From: Rhizophagus irregularis
Lineage: Eukaryota > Glomeromycota > Glomeromycetes > Glomerales > Glomeraceae
Assembly: GCF_026210795.1 (NCBI RefSeq)
Contig: NC_089445.1
Coordinates: 4,216,001 to 4,280,000, forward strand
DNA: 64,000 nucleotides
Direction of reading: 5' to 3'
The first letter of the stretch is position 1. Every line of letters starts with the position of its first letter. The position numbers were made by a program, and so were the translations under genes. The notes beneath the pieces are model-generated. The model did no database searches. It saw only the letters and a program-made list of their open reading frames with translations, and had not been told where the DNA came from. Shown here in pieces: positions 36,404 through 48,100 of the stretch.

Positions 36404-37994
36404 CCCTATAAAAAAATTGGATACGTTTTTTATAAAGTTTTTATACGATTTTTTTCCTTAGAAATAACGTATCATAATAGGATACGGAAAAATGCACAAT
36501 TCCGTATCACTAAAAATATGGTTTGGATACGGAATTTGCACGGAATTCATATGGAATTTACATGATTTGATCACTGATTTTATCACGAAATTTATACGAT
36601 TTGGTCACTGAATTTACTATTTGTATTACAGTTTACTATAATTATATTTACATAAATCTAATTTTACTTTATTAAATTAAATAAAAAATAAAAAATAAAC
36701 AAAATACAAATACATTATGAAAATTCCTCCTTATTAAAACCACCTATTGCAACCAAAATTATCTATAAGTTCAGGTTCATTTGGAGTCAAACAACCTAAA
36801 AAAAACAAAAAAAGAAACATAAGAACGTCTAACTTAATTGGAAACAAAACCCCCCTTCATATAGTATCTGCAATCGTCCAAGTCACCAAAGGTCAGTATT
36901 CCTACAAAAAAAGAAAGAGAACTCCAGAATGTCTGACCTACATAAATGAAAAGAATTATGAAGTATCTGATGAAAAAGAAACCAAAACAACAAAATAAAT
37001 CCAAAACTGACCTACAAAAAAAGAAGACTCTGAAGCAACAAAACCGAAACAACCTACAAAAAGAAAAGAATCTGAACCCAACTTACAAAAAAAAAAAAGA
37101 AAATTTGAACTGACCTAAAAAAAGAAAAAAATCCTGAACAATCCTACAAAAAGGAAAGGACTCCCAAACTGATCTACAAAAAAAGAAAAAAGAAACTGAG
37201 TCTTCTCACAAAAAAAAATCTGCTGGCCTATGAAATAAAAAAAGAGATAAATATAAATAAAAAAGAAAGGGGAATAAAGAATAAATCAAAAAAAAATATT
37301 TTTTTAAAAAGAGAGTAACGAAGTTAGGAAAGTTAAAAAGAAATTTTTTTTTTAAAGGGAGGACGTCAAAGTTAGAAAAATAAAAATTTTTTATAAAGAG
37401 GAAATAGAAATAGAAAGAAGAAAATTTTTTTAAAAAAAAAGAAGAGTGGGAATAAAAGAATAAAATCAAAAAAAAAATTTTTTTTTTGAGGGAGTGACGA
37501 AAAAAAATTTTTTTTTAAAGGAGAGAGTGATGAAAAAAAAAAATTTAAAGTGAGGTACGAAAAAAAAATTTTTTTTTAAAAGGGGGGGTGACGAAAAAAG
37601 AAGAAAAATTTAGAAAAAATAACAAAAATAAGACAAGAGAAAAGAGAAGGAAGGGAAAGACAGAAAGGAAGATCGGAAGATCAAACTCATCAAAGTAAGG
37701 GTTTATATAAAAACAAAAAACGTATCATAACAAAACAATAAACAATCACGTGATCTCGTGTTATGATACGAGATTTTTGTAAAATTATTTTCTAAAAATA
37801 TTAAGTTTAAAAATTCCGTATACATTCCGTATGATTAATTTTTTCCGTATACATTTCGTATACATCAGTTTTTTTAAAAAATGTTCAAAAATGAATTGCT
37901 TATTAAATATACGGAATTTGTATACGGAATCTATAGAAACGTACATAAAATGTATACAAAACGTGTCCTTTCCGTATACATATTTCTTATAGGG
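36404..37994. mobile_element. Element splitting the TLDc domain
   Basis: Ends CCCTATAAAAAAAT and, inverted, CCCTATAAGAAAT, flanked by TAT on both sides. Both ends carry many GTATACGGAAT/GGATACGG motifs. The middle is low-complexity: repeats of ACCTACAAAAAAAGAAA (about 36790-37200) and of an A-rich/T-rich unit with GGAGAGAGTGA-like spacers (about 37280-37600). The 83-codon frame at 36747 is repeat-derived. No transposase, so a non-autonomous element of uncertain class. Confidence 0.7.
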
Positions 37995-38406
37995 TATATA
38001 TATATAATAATCCTAATTATGGTCCATCATTCGGTAATTGTGACTTTGTATATTGTATGGAAATAATTTTTATGATCAGAGTTATTGTAAGAAACCTTCT
38101 TGTTATGAAAAATTAATTAGAGAAGCTTAATATTTTTCCGTAGAAGAATATGAAATATTTCAGATTGTGAAAGGATGTTCAAAAAAGGATAATAACGATG
38201 CTAATGAAGTCTCTTCGCATGATATTAATAAAGAACAAAATATAAAAAGAATATTGGAGAAGAGTGTACTATCAAGAGAAGCGGGAATACAAGAAGAATT
38301 GAGGGTGTGAGAAGAATTGAAGAGGCAAGAAGAATTGAAGCGGCAAAAAGTATTGAAGCGGCAAAAAGTATTGATACGAGAAGAATTAGAGAGGCATGAA
38401 CGAATA

Positions 38407-39582
38407 ATGGTGTAGTTAGCCGAAAAATTCAGCCGAAGGCGCAGTAAATTTTCGGCTAACAACACCCAGCCGAAAAAAATTCATGTTGATCTTGAATATT
38501 TTATTGGTTCAACATCTAACTATTTTCGGCTGAATATTTTCGGCTAAATACACTTTTTTTAAATAATAGTGTAGTTAGCCGAAATATCCAAATAGCAGTC
38601 AATATGAAATAATGACAATATTTTATTTATTATAGAAAACAAAAAGTACATAACATTACTATACAGTCTATACTTTATTTTGAACAGTGCATTATTTTTT
38701 AATTAAATTAAACTACAAAAATATTTGTTATTTTTAACTCATTTATTTCCGTCCAATCATACTTCAATATTAGATTTTTAGTAATTTGATTATAAAAAAG
38801 AAATTTTTTAATATTTACTAATTGTTCTTTAAATTAATGAATAGTTTATTAACTATAAGAATAATTAAAATTTTACAATGCAATTATACAAATAAAATAA
38901 AAAAGGGAAATTTTTTTAAGGGATTTGAATTGTATTTGAAAATATACATACAGTATTTTTATTTTATTTTTTTTTGTTTTAATTTAATGTCTTATATTAT
39001 TCACTATATTTGACAAATTTCAAGTTTTTTGCATTATTTCTTATTTTAATATACTAATTTTTAGCTAAGATCCAACTCAAAAAACAAAAAGCATTTGAAA
39101 AAATATTTCAATAAACACTGACTTAGAGACTGACAAGAAGTTATATATTCCATATTTAGTTTGAAGATTATTTTGTATAAATACGATGTTACATTTTACC
39201 TGAAATTTTTAACTTTAACCAATTTTAGGACAGAATTAAGAAAATTTCGGCCAGAATTATGGATTCGAAAATCATTAATTTAGCCAATTAAACAAGTTTA
39301 GATTAATTTTAAACTTTACAAATGTATTATATACTGGAAGAGGGTGCTATTGACCATAATAAAGTGAATTAGGAGGTTACATGAGCAATGACTGCTATTT
39401 GGATATTTCGGCCAACTACACTATTATTTAAAAAAAGTGTATTTAGCCGAAAATATTCAGCCGAAAATAGTAGATGTTGAACCAATAAAATATTCAAGAT
39501 CAACATGAATTTTTTTCGGCTGGGTGTTGTTAGCCGAAAATTTACTGCGCCTTCGGCTGAATTTTTCGGCTAACTACACCAT
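38407..39582. mobile_element. Long-inverted-repeat (foldback) element
   Basis: Arms of about 195 bp (38407-38601 and 39389-39582) are near identical when inverted; by eye they differ by one single-base gap and one substitution. Flanking TA on each side suggests a Tc1/mariner-type target. TTAGCCGAAA motifs recur along the arms. The 787-bp interior has no transposase. It interrupts the Glu/Arg-rich tail of the TLDc pseudogene, and the near-identical arms imply recent insertion. Confidence 0.88.
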
Positions 39583-39975
39583 TATCAAGAACGAGAGAGG
39601 CGAGAAGAATTAGAGAGGCAAGAACAAGAGAGGATGCGAAAAGAAAGACGAGAATGAGAGTGGCGAGAAGAATTAGAGAGACAAAAACAATTGGAGATGC
39701 GAAAAGAAAGGCAAGAACGAGAGAGGCGAGAAGAATTAGAGAGGAAAGAACGAGAGTGGCGAGAAGAATTAGAGAGGCAAGAACAAGAGAGGATGCGAAA
39801 AGAAAAGCAAGAACGAGAGTGGCGAGAAGAACTAGAGAGGAAAGAATTAGAAACAAAAACAATTGGAGATGCGAACAGAAAGGTAAGAACGAGAGAGGCG
39901 AGAAGAATTAGAATGGCAAGAACAATTGAAGAGGCAAAAAGAATTAAAGAGATAAGACAACTGAAGTGGTACATA

Positions 39976-40252
39976 ACAGATAACGATATTGTGGAATAAT
40001 ATGAATTTACGAGATAAAATATAGAAAACAAAAATGAAAATATTTAAGTATATATAATAAGGACGTTAAAAAAATACTTGAAATGGGTTATTGAAAATTT
40101 CAATAAGATTTTTTAATTCTCTGTTCAATCGCCTCTTCCTGGAATACCAAACGTTTTTAATTTCATTTCTGGAACACAACCTTTCAAATACTTTTCCATG
40201 TTCGATTGTAAAGTCTTACACGGAATTTTTTTATTATTATTAAAGTTAAACA
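39976..40252 (-). pseudogene. Fragment of a Myb-like gene (3' exon copy)
   Basis: About 275 bp closely matching 54472-54750, the last exon and 3' flank of the Myb-like gene at 54.6-55.3 kb. It lacks the 5' exons and has a one-base loss in an A-run that shifts the frame at MEKYLKGC. It begins within the last codons of the TLDc-gene tail, so the duplicated piece was joined to that gene. Confidence 0.85.
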
Positions 40253-40810
40253 AAAATTTTAACACTCATGTTTATGTTTTTTTTTATTTTATAGGTACTG
40301 ACTAAAAAACTAAATATATATACATCTTAGGATCATATATATTTGGAAAAATAACGTGAAGAATATTTTAACCATTTACATTTTTAGGAACAATCATTCC
40401 AAGAATATTCTTGTGAACATATTTTCGTTCTTTCTCATGAGAAACTCTTCCAACTCTTTTCTTAACTCTTCTCAGGGGTTACATTTTAAATTATCAGAAG
40501 ATTCACTCTTGGAAACATTGTTCTCAGGAGTATTCTTATTTTCAGAAAGAATCATAATAGAAAAATTCGTTTTAGGAAAAAAGGATCATTTTCGTATCAT
40601 TTTAGGAAAAAAAAGTTATTTACAATTCATTTTAGGAAAAAGTCCAAGGCGTTCTTATCAAAGAAATGTCAAAAATAAAGAATTTTGCTAATTTAAATGT
40701 GTCATCAACCTGATCAACGACACAAGTAATACATATATATATACGCGATTTCGCTATTTTTTTCTTGTATCTTTCACAATATTTTCGTGTTATTATTTCC
40801 AAAAAAAAAA
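40253..40810. other. Intergenic stretch before the H/Q/S-rich gene
   Basis: No gene seen. TTTTAGGAAAAAA-like phrases repeat at about 40570-40640. An A run (40800-40810) immediately precedes the next ATG. Confidence 0.35.
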
Positions 40811-41921
40811 ATGTCAAGAAAATCTAACCATTCTCACAGTCAAGGTATACTTATACAAAATTATTAAATTGTTTATATTAAAAAGTTATTTAATGAATTA
40901 TTCATTCACAATAGTTCAAAGTTTACGAGGTCCACAACAAACTCATGTATGTTATAATTTAGTTTAAAGATTTGTATTAAAATTGGTATCTAATTTTTTA
41001 TATGAATTTGTAAACTAAATATAATCTCAGAGAAGGGAGACATCACCAGTGTCATCATTATCGCCATCATCATCACCATCTCCTACTCCTTCAACTCCAA
41101 CTATTCATGATCACGGTCATCATAATCAATCTTCAACTCATGTTCAATCTTTGACCCAAGGTCAATCTTCAACTCAAGTTCAATCTTTAACCCATGGTCA
41201 ATTTTCAACCCACAATCAATCAACTCGCGGTATTGTAAAGCCACCTGGTAGCGTGAAAAATATTTGTAAAATACTACACTTAGACAAAAGGATTTACCAA
41301 GGATATCGTGTAAGTATAATATGTAAATTATTAGTAACAGTTCTTATTTTAAAGTTAGTTAGTATTAATATTTAATTTTTGATTAATAGAGTGATCTGCG
41401 TGACTTAATTAAAACTGGCTTTTTAGATTCAAAGAAAAAGTGGATTGATCAGGATATGAAACAAGTTTTAATTATTATCAAAAAGGTAAAGCTTTTGGTT
41501 TATCTTAAATCAAACTGAAAGATTTTATTAAAAATATTAATAATAATATTTTAATAATATTAGTTTAAAGATAAAAATCCATCGTTCCCCAAATGTGCTA
41601 ATGACTGGGCTATCAAAGAGATCATGCGCTCAATAATTAATAATAAACGTAAATAATATATACATATTTATTGTGAAAAACATATATATATATATTTTTG
41701 ATTTATTTATTTATTTTATTTTATTTATTTATTATCTAGGGGAATATTCAAGATTTCATAAGAATAAGCAAACAAGACCTCGTCATAAGAATAATAACCA
41801 CCAGCACAACTATCAGTGTGACCATCAACGTGACCATCAGCACCATCAGCATGACGATAATGACCATCAGCATGATGATCACCAGCACAACCAGCAACGA
41901 CCATCAACAGCAACAGATTGA
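40811..41921 (+). CDS. H/Q/S-rich protein, 235 aa, six exons
   Basis: Exons 40811-40844, 40915-40946, 41031-41309, 41390-41485, 41564-41648 and 41740-41921, all bounded by GT...AG, join to 708 nt in frame. The N-terminus is low-complexity: MSRKSNHSHSQ, a Ser/Pro/Thr stretch, then repeats of SSTHVQSLTQGQ type. The middle (about residues 85-165) is an ordered, Lys-rich, probably helical block, SVKNICKILHLDKRIYQGYR then SDLRDLIKTGFLDSKKKW and CANDWAIKEIMRSIINNKR. The C-terminus is a His/Gln/Asp repeat (DHQRDHQHHQHDDNDHQHDD), possibly metal-binding or aggregation-prone. No named family recognised. The consistent phases over five introns make it likely to be a real gene; a DNA- or protein-binding role for the middle block is a guess. 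The start ATG follows an A run as in the F-box gene. Confidence 0.7.
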
Positions 41922-42560
41922 CAGTCAGCAGCAACAGCAGATTAGTAGTAAGATTTAAATTTCGTTGATCATTAAATTTTTTTTTTTTTGATCATAACAA
42001 CGTACTTTTCTAATTAATAAATTAAAAAACATTGTTTTTTTTATTTATTTTAATTAATAATTAAAAACATCAAAGTTCAATGTTTTTAATTAAAAAAAAA
42101 CACTTTTTTATTTATCTTAATTAAAAATGTCAAGTTAGATATTATTAATTGACAAAACAAATTTTTAAAATTTTTTTAATTATATAGATGTCAATTTTGA
42201 CGTTTTTTTAATTTAAAAAAAACGGTTTTTTATTAATTTTAATTAAAAAAACATCAATTTTGACATTTTTAATTAAAAAAATGTTTTTTTATTAATTTTA
42301 ATTAAAAAAATGTCAATTTTAATATTTTTAATTAAAAAAAATGTTTTTTTATTAATTTTAATTAAAAACTGTCAATTTTTTTTTGACGTTTTAATTTTTT
42401 TATTTTTTTTTATTTTGTTTCTATTTCATATTTCATTTTCACTAGTAATTTTATTTCATTTTTTTAGTTCTTTTAGTTCTTTCAGTTCTACAATTAATAA
42501 AGGTATGTTTTTATTTTTTATTTATTTTTTTATTTATTTCATTTCTATCTTATATTTCAT
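41922..42560. repeat. AT-rich repeats with TGTCAATTTT phrases
   Basis: From 42060 to 42380, blocks of AATTTTAATTAAAAA with ATGTCAATTTTGACGTTTTT recur about every 60-70 bp, forming a diverged tandem repeat with internal inverted symmetry. No coding frame of credit. Confidence 0.5.
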
Positions 42561-43470
42561 TTCTTGCTGACTTCATTTTTTTTTTACTTCATGGTTTTAT
42601 TTTTCACTTGGTTTCCTATCATTATTTTTTGCTATCCAACCTCCTATCATGATAATTTTTTATTTTTTGTTTCTCATCATTTTTCACCTCCTATTACTTC
42701 TCATTATTCCATACTTTTTGTCTCCCATTATTTTCTATTACATCTTTTCATTTTCCATTATCTTTTTTTCTCTCCTGTTTACTTCTTATCATTCCTTTTT
42801 GTCTCTCATTGCTTCTTTTTATCTCCCATCACTCCCCTTCATCTTCCCATCACTTCTTTTCGTCTCCCATTACTCCTCTTCAAATTCCCATCACTCTTCA
42901 TCTTCCCATCACTCCTCTTCGTCTTCTCCCCACTCCTCTTCATCTTCCCATCACTCCTTTTCGTCTCCCATCACTCCTTTTTGTCTCTCATCACTCCTTT
43001 TCGTCTCCCATCACTCCTCTTCATTTTCCCATTACTCCTTTTCGTATTCCATCACTTCTCTTCATCTTCCCATCACTCCTTTTCGTCTCCCATCACTCCT
43101 CTTCGTCTTCTCCCCACTCCTCTTCATCTTCTCATCACTCCTTTTCGTCTCCTGTTACTCCTTTTGTCTTCCCATCACTTCTTTTCATCTTCCATCATTT
43201 CCATTACTCCATTTTGTCTCCCATCACTCCATTTTGTATCCTATAACTCCTCTTCATTTTCCCATCTCTCCTTTTCGTCTTCCATCACTCCATTTCATCT
43301 CCCATCACTTCCTATTCTCCTTTTTGTTTCCTATCACTTCTCACTACCCTTTCATCTTTTATTACTTTCCATTACTCCATTGTTATTTTCATTTTTTTTT
43401 TATTAACATCTTTCTCCTTATCAATGTAATTTACTTATCTTTGTTTCTTTTATTTGTATCACTTCATTAA
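42560..43470. repeat. Pyrimidine minisatellite
   Basis: About 0.9 kb of nearly pure C/T on the plus strand, with a variable 19-21-bp unit such as CTTTTCGTCTCCCATCACTC or CTTCATCTTCCCATCACTC. Best preserved from 42810 to 43320. All three plus frames stay open for 145-280 codons because the unit contains no stop, so these frames are not genes. Confidence 0.85.
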
Positions 43471-43990
43471 AAATACAGTGGTTTTTTTCTTTAAAATTGT
43501 AAATGTGTGACTTAAATTTTAATATTTGCAAATAAAATTTCATTAGAATAAATGTTTGCAAAAAAAATTTTTTTTAAAATATCTTTTGTGATAAAATTTT
43601 AAGTTTAGCCGATCAAAAATTAGCTAAGTTAAAAAAATCCGATTAATAAATTTACTCTATATATCGTACATCATGTGACATATTTGTAAAAAAACTCAGG
43701 TGACAATCACCCTGATGTTTATCAATTCCCCTAAATTTTTACTATTTTACTATTTTAACTTATAATAAACCAAAATCTGTCATTTCTCTATACTTAATTT
43801 ACTCATTATAAATAAAAAACAACATTTGTTTATACTTTTATTTAAGAAAAAGATAGTTTTAAAAAATTTATTTATTTTAACGAAGCTTATTTATAAAAGA
43901 GAGATCAACAATTTGCATATTTATAAATTGAAGTCATTTTTTTTTTACAATAACTTCCACTTAAAAGATCTTTCAAAAGTATGTCAAGCT
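43471..43990. other. Intergenic stretch
   Basis: AT-rich; nothing recognised. Confidence 0.3.
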
Positions 43991-44311
43991 CCCCATGAAA
44001 ATGACCTCTTGTTTCCTGAAAACGTACCAAAAATGTTCGGAATATTTATATATCCTGTATTTGACCAGTATTTGTACAGATTACTATGGATATTTATATG
44101 TAATGAACAAATTGTTCGGATTCTGATTAATTCTGGACAGTTTCCGGACTAACTAAATTCCGGATGTGTTCCAAACGTCTGGGAAATGTTCCAAAACGTG
44201 CGCGTTTTGGAACATTTTCCGGACACATTAAATGTCTGAATACATCCGGAATTTGTCTCAAAATTAACTGGACATTTCAGAATAAATTCCAGATACTTTT
44301 TTTTCATAGGG
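43991..44311. mobile_element. Small MITE-like element with a central hairpin
   Basis: Ends CCCCATGAAAA and, inverted, CCCTATGAAAA. A near-perfect hairpin, AAATGTTCCAAAACG with CGTTTTGGAACATTT around TGCG, lies at about 44186-44219. TTCCGGA-like motifs recur. No clear target duplication. It adjoins a dispersed repeat shared with 34803-34990, and short frames across it are spurious. Confidence 0.5.
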
Positions 44312-45120
44312 TTGATAATATGCACTGCCATATACGCACGTTATATTTGGTAACAATTTAACATGCACCAAAAAAAATTTATTTTTATTTATTAAATTTT
44401 TACGTTAAAAAATGAAGCATACAGCCTAATACTATATAAATTTATAATTTATATCTTTTATTAATAAAGCATAAATCCAAGTATAATTATAGTTTACTAC
44501 AAAACAAGTAAATTGTTTACTGTGATTTGTAATATAATAATTTATTGTACATTTAAATTTTTTTTAATTTGATTACATTGAGCAATAAATTAATATATAG
44601 ATATATAGATATATTCATTTTAGCATATACATTTGTACTTGTACATAAAAATAGAATAAAGTTAGAAGACTTTAGTTTTATCAAGAAAAAAAATAACTGA
44701 TACATTATATTTATAAAAGTCAACAAATATAGATTAAATACAATTGGCTATTGAAATAAGTATAAAAAATTTTACATTATCATTGGAAATGATTTTATAA
44801 TATTATTTTGATAATTTATATCTCATAATTGGAAAAGTTATAAAAAAGAGATTTATTTAAATTACAAACTAAGAAACTTGTAAAATATTTACTACTCTAA
44901 TCTTAGTGTTTTAAATAATTCTAAGTATAATAAAAAACGTGAATATAAATATATAAGCTAAAAAAAAAGAATTATTTAAATTACAAACAAAGAAATTTGT
45001 AAATATTTTACTACTCTAGCCTTAGTGTTTAAATAAATTTAAAAAAAAAACAATTTCTTTTGAATGTGTAATATCTTAAGAAAAAACTATAAATTTTTTT
45101 TTAAAACAAACATTGATTAG
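44312..45120. other. Dispersed repeat copy and 3' flank of kinase gene 2
   Basis: 44325-44500 repeats the 34803-34990 block (CGCACGTTATATTTGGTAAC, AATGAAGCATACAGCCTAATA). Beyond it, two related AT-rich phrases with GTAAATATTTTACTACTCTA (about 44880 and 45000) indicate a local duplication. No gene. Confidence 0.45.
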
Positions 45121-48100
45121 TTAATTTTCATCTGTTTTAATATCTAAATAATTAAATATTAAATAAAATTAATTTCACATAAATAATTTGCAAGATTAAT
45201 TCTTTTATATATCATAGTACATACCTAATGACCCCAAATCCTTAATTATATAATCACTCAAATCTTCACTTACTAGCATTTCATTTACTTTTACACTAGC
45301 TTGTGAATCTTCACTTTCAAGAATTTCATTTAACTTTTTACTAGTATTCTCATCTGTTTTAATAATTAAATAAATAAATTAATTTCACATAAATAATTTG
45401 CAAGATTAATTTTCTTCATATACTATATTACATACCTAATGACTTTAAATTAACCATATATTCACTCAAATCTTCACTTGCTATCATTTCATTCAATTTT
45501 TTACTAGTAAAATCAAGTAAGCGACTTGTATAACATGCTTGTGGATGTGATTCAGTAACAAGATTGTTATGCTGCCCAATTGGTGCATTTATAAATTCCA
45601 TAATGTTGCTTTTTAATTCTTCACTGACTTTATTATTATAAGGACGGAAAATCCATTTTACAAAAATATCATTCACTTCTGATGTAGATGGTCTTTTTGA
45701 TGAATCTTCATTCCAACATTTTTTCATTAAATCTACATAACATTGTGGAGTGTTTTCAACAATTTCAGGACGTTCACCTTTACAAATACTCAAACTAAGT
45801 TGAATATCATGTGCTCTATTATTAAATGGTGGTATCCCGGATGAAAGTTCCCACATAACCATAGAAAAACTATATATATCACTAGCTGGAGTATAAGATT
45901 TGCCTCTTAAAACTTCAGGAGCCATAAATGGCATTACACCATAAATATCATACTTTTTCAAAAATGATTTTACAGGTTGACATAATCCTAAATCACTAAT
46001 ATAAATTTTATCCTTATTCTCATCATTATGATTTAAAATATTACCATCATGAAAATCACAATGAATAAGATTTTCTCCATGTATCTTATTAAGTCCAGAA
46101 ATAATTTCGTACAACATATATAATTTTTGATTCCAATTATTTTCAACTACTCTTGTTAAATTTTCTCTTAAATTACCTTTATTTGCATATTGCATTACTA
46201 CCATATATTTTGATGAATTTGGAACTTCTGTAAATCCATAAAAATTTATAATATTATTTGAACTTAAACAACTACTATGATATCCCCACTATAAAAAATA
46301 ATAATAATTTATTAGTATAAATAAAATTTAATTTAAATTAAAAATAGAAAATAAATACTATCATACTTCTTTTAAAAATTCATTTAAATTTTCATTTAAA
46401 TTTTTATGGCATTTAAGAATTACTTCTTCATCTCTATTATTCTTTAACCAAGTAGCTTTATATATAGCACCAAATCCTCCTTCACTAAGATATTCAACAT
46501 TTTTAAGTTTGTTATAAGGAATCCATTTTAATTTATTTTTAAGAATAAAATCATCTATAATTGTATTTTCACTTTTTCCAAATCTATAAATTTAAACAGT
46601 TAAAATTATATTATAGATATTATAGATTGTATTATAATTTACACAAAACAAATTATTACTTACTCTAAAATTTAAATAGGAATTTAATGTAATATAAGAT
46701 AAGTCTTAATTTTTGGATAAATACATATAATAACCTATAATTTACAACTTACCAACTAAAGTAACAGATATTTTTCAAATGAAAGAATTTAGTTAACAAA
46801 TAAAAATTATGTAAAATATACAATGATAGAGATACTTACAACCTAGATCATAAATAATTTTTTAAATAAAGAAATTAATTAGCTGTAAATATTATAACAA
46901 TAAGTAATAATAGAATTAAATAAACAACTTGCAATCTATTAAATAAAGAAATTAGTTAGTTTAAATTATATGTAAATATTATAACAATAAGTAATAATAG
47001 AATTAAATAAATAACTTACAATCTATTAAATAAATAAAGAAATTAGTTAGTTTAAATTATATGTAAATATTATAACAATAAACAATAATAGAATTAAATA
47101 AATAACTTACTTGCTATATTATTTAGTAATTTTTTAAATAAAGAAATTAGTTAGTTTAAATAATATATAAATATTATAACAATAAGCAATAATAGGATTA
47201 AATAAATAACTTACAATCTATTAAATAAATAAAGAAATTAGTTAATTTAAATTATATGTAAATATTATAACAATAAGTAATAGTATAGTTGGGGACACAA
47301 CAAATCATCAAATTGAGATTTAAAAAATCACGTGATATATATAATACTAATTTACGATTGGTTAAAAATCAAACCATATTGGGAAATGGTTTACTTTATT
47401 AATTCATCAATATTTTCAAAAATAAAATCTGGAACAAATCTTCCACAGCTTTTTTTCTTTTTTTAGCTATTTTTTGACAGTGTTGTGCTCGTCTCTTTAG
47501 TCGTGCCATGGGAAAAAATTCTATGATCTGCACTACCTCTCAGCCAGTCATAGTTCTGGCCTAAATTATAGAATTTTGTCAAATTCTGGCCGGAATTAAA
47601 TGTTTCTAATCCTACCGTTTATTAAGAAAATACTGAACTTTGCAGGCCAATAACATTTGATCTAGATCACCAATCAGGATAATCTCAACGTCATTTTGTA
47701 GTTTAAGTTAGTAACAATTAAACTTATGTTGAGTTATTTTAAATATATGCATCCAAAATATTTTTATTAAATTTCTAATTTGGACAATTTTATTTGATGA
47801 ATTGTTGTGTCCCAAACCATAGAATTAAATAAATAACTTACTCCCTATATTATTTAATAATTTTTTAAATAAAGAAATTAGTTAGTTTAAATTATATTAA
47901 ATATTATAACAATAAGTAATAATAAGAATTAAATAAATAACTTATGACTTACCAACTAAAATAAATTACAAAATAATTTTTTAAATAAAGAAATTAGTTA
48001 GTTTAAATTATATGTAAATATTATAACAATAAGTAATAATAGAATTAAATAAATAACTTACTATCTATATTATTCAATAATTTTTTAAATAAAGAAATTA

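Larger units (their letters stand above)
35222..39999 (+). pseudogene. BTB-BACK-TLDc gene, broken by two insertions
   Basis: Traces in order. BTB: ILDDNEYYE, TVEVGDDPHVKIFRAHMV, then LNCRSPYLRRNHLK with two frame changes. An intron at 35372-35444, then IYIYGGRLSLEEYNTSD. BACK region on a 249-codon frame (35569-36318): SFLKLQNFCMELMSKEP, QIWEHVLKWGIAQNPEL, YPYKKIIPKELREELI. TLDc start: LYEFKLILRGSRDGFSPKKF, then LGGYKPIIWKPTSGHSNT in a shifted frame. An element (36404-37994) interrupts the domain. It resumes as NPNYGPSFGNCDF, YGNNFYDQSYC and FSVEEYEIFQIVKG. A charged Glu/Arg-rich tail follows, is cut by a second element (38407-39582), and ends at 39999 within a duplicated Myb fragment. Two tail stops are TGA where CGA would fit the repeat. 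TLDc proteins act in oxidative-stress and V-ATPase biology; the local role is unknown. Clearly non-functional. Confidence 0.85.

Noticed and set aside
36747-37469. Short frames rich in Lys or Phe
   Set aside because: They lie in low-complexity A-rich repeats inside the 36404-37994 element.
39542-40031. Minus-strand frames of 106 and 148 codons rich in Leu/Ser
   Set aside because: Antisense shadows of the Glu/Arg-rich repeat tail of the TLDc pseudogene.
42564-43470. Frames of 280, 273 and 145 codons
   Set aside because: Overlapping frames of one pyrimidine repeat; open only because the unit lacks stops.
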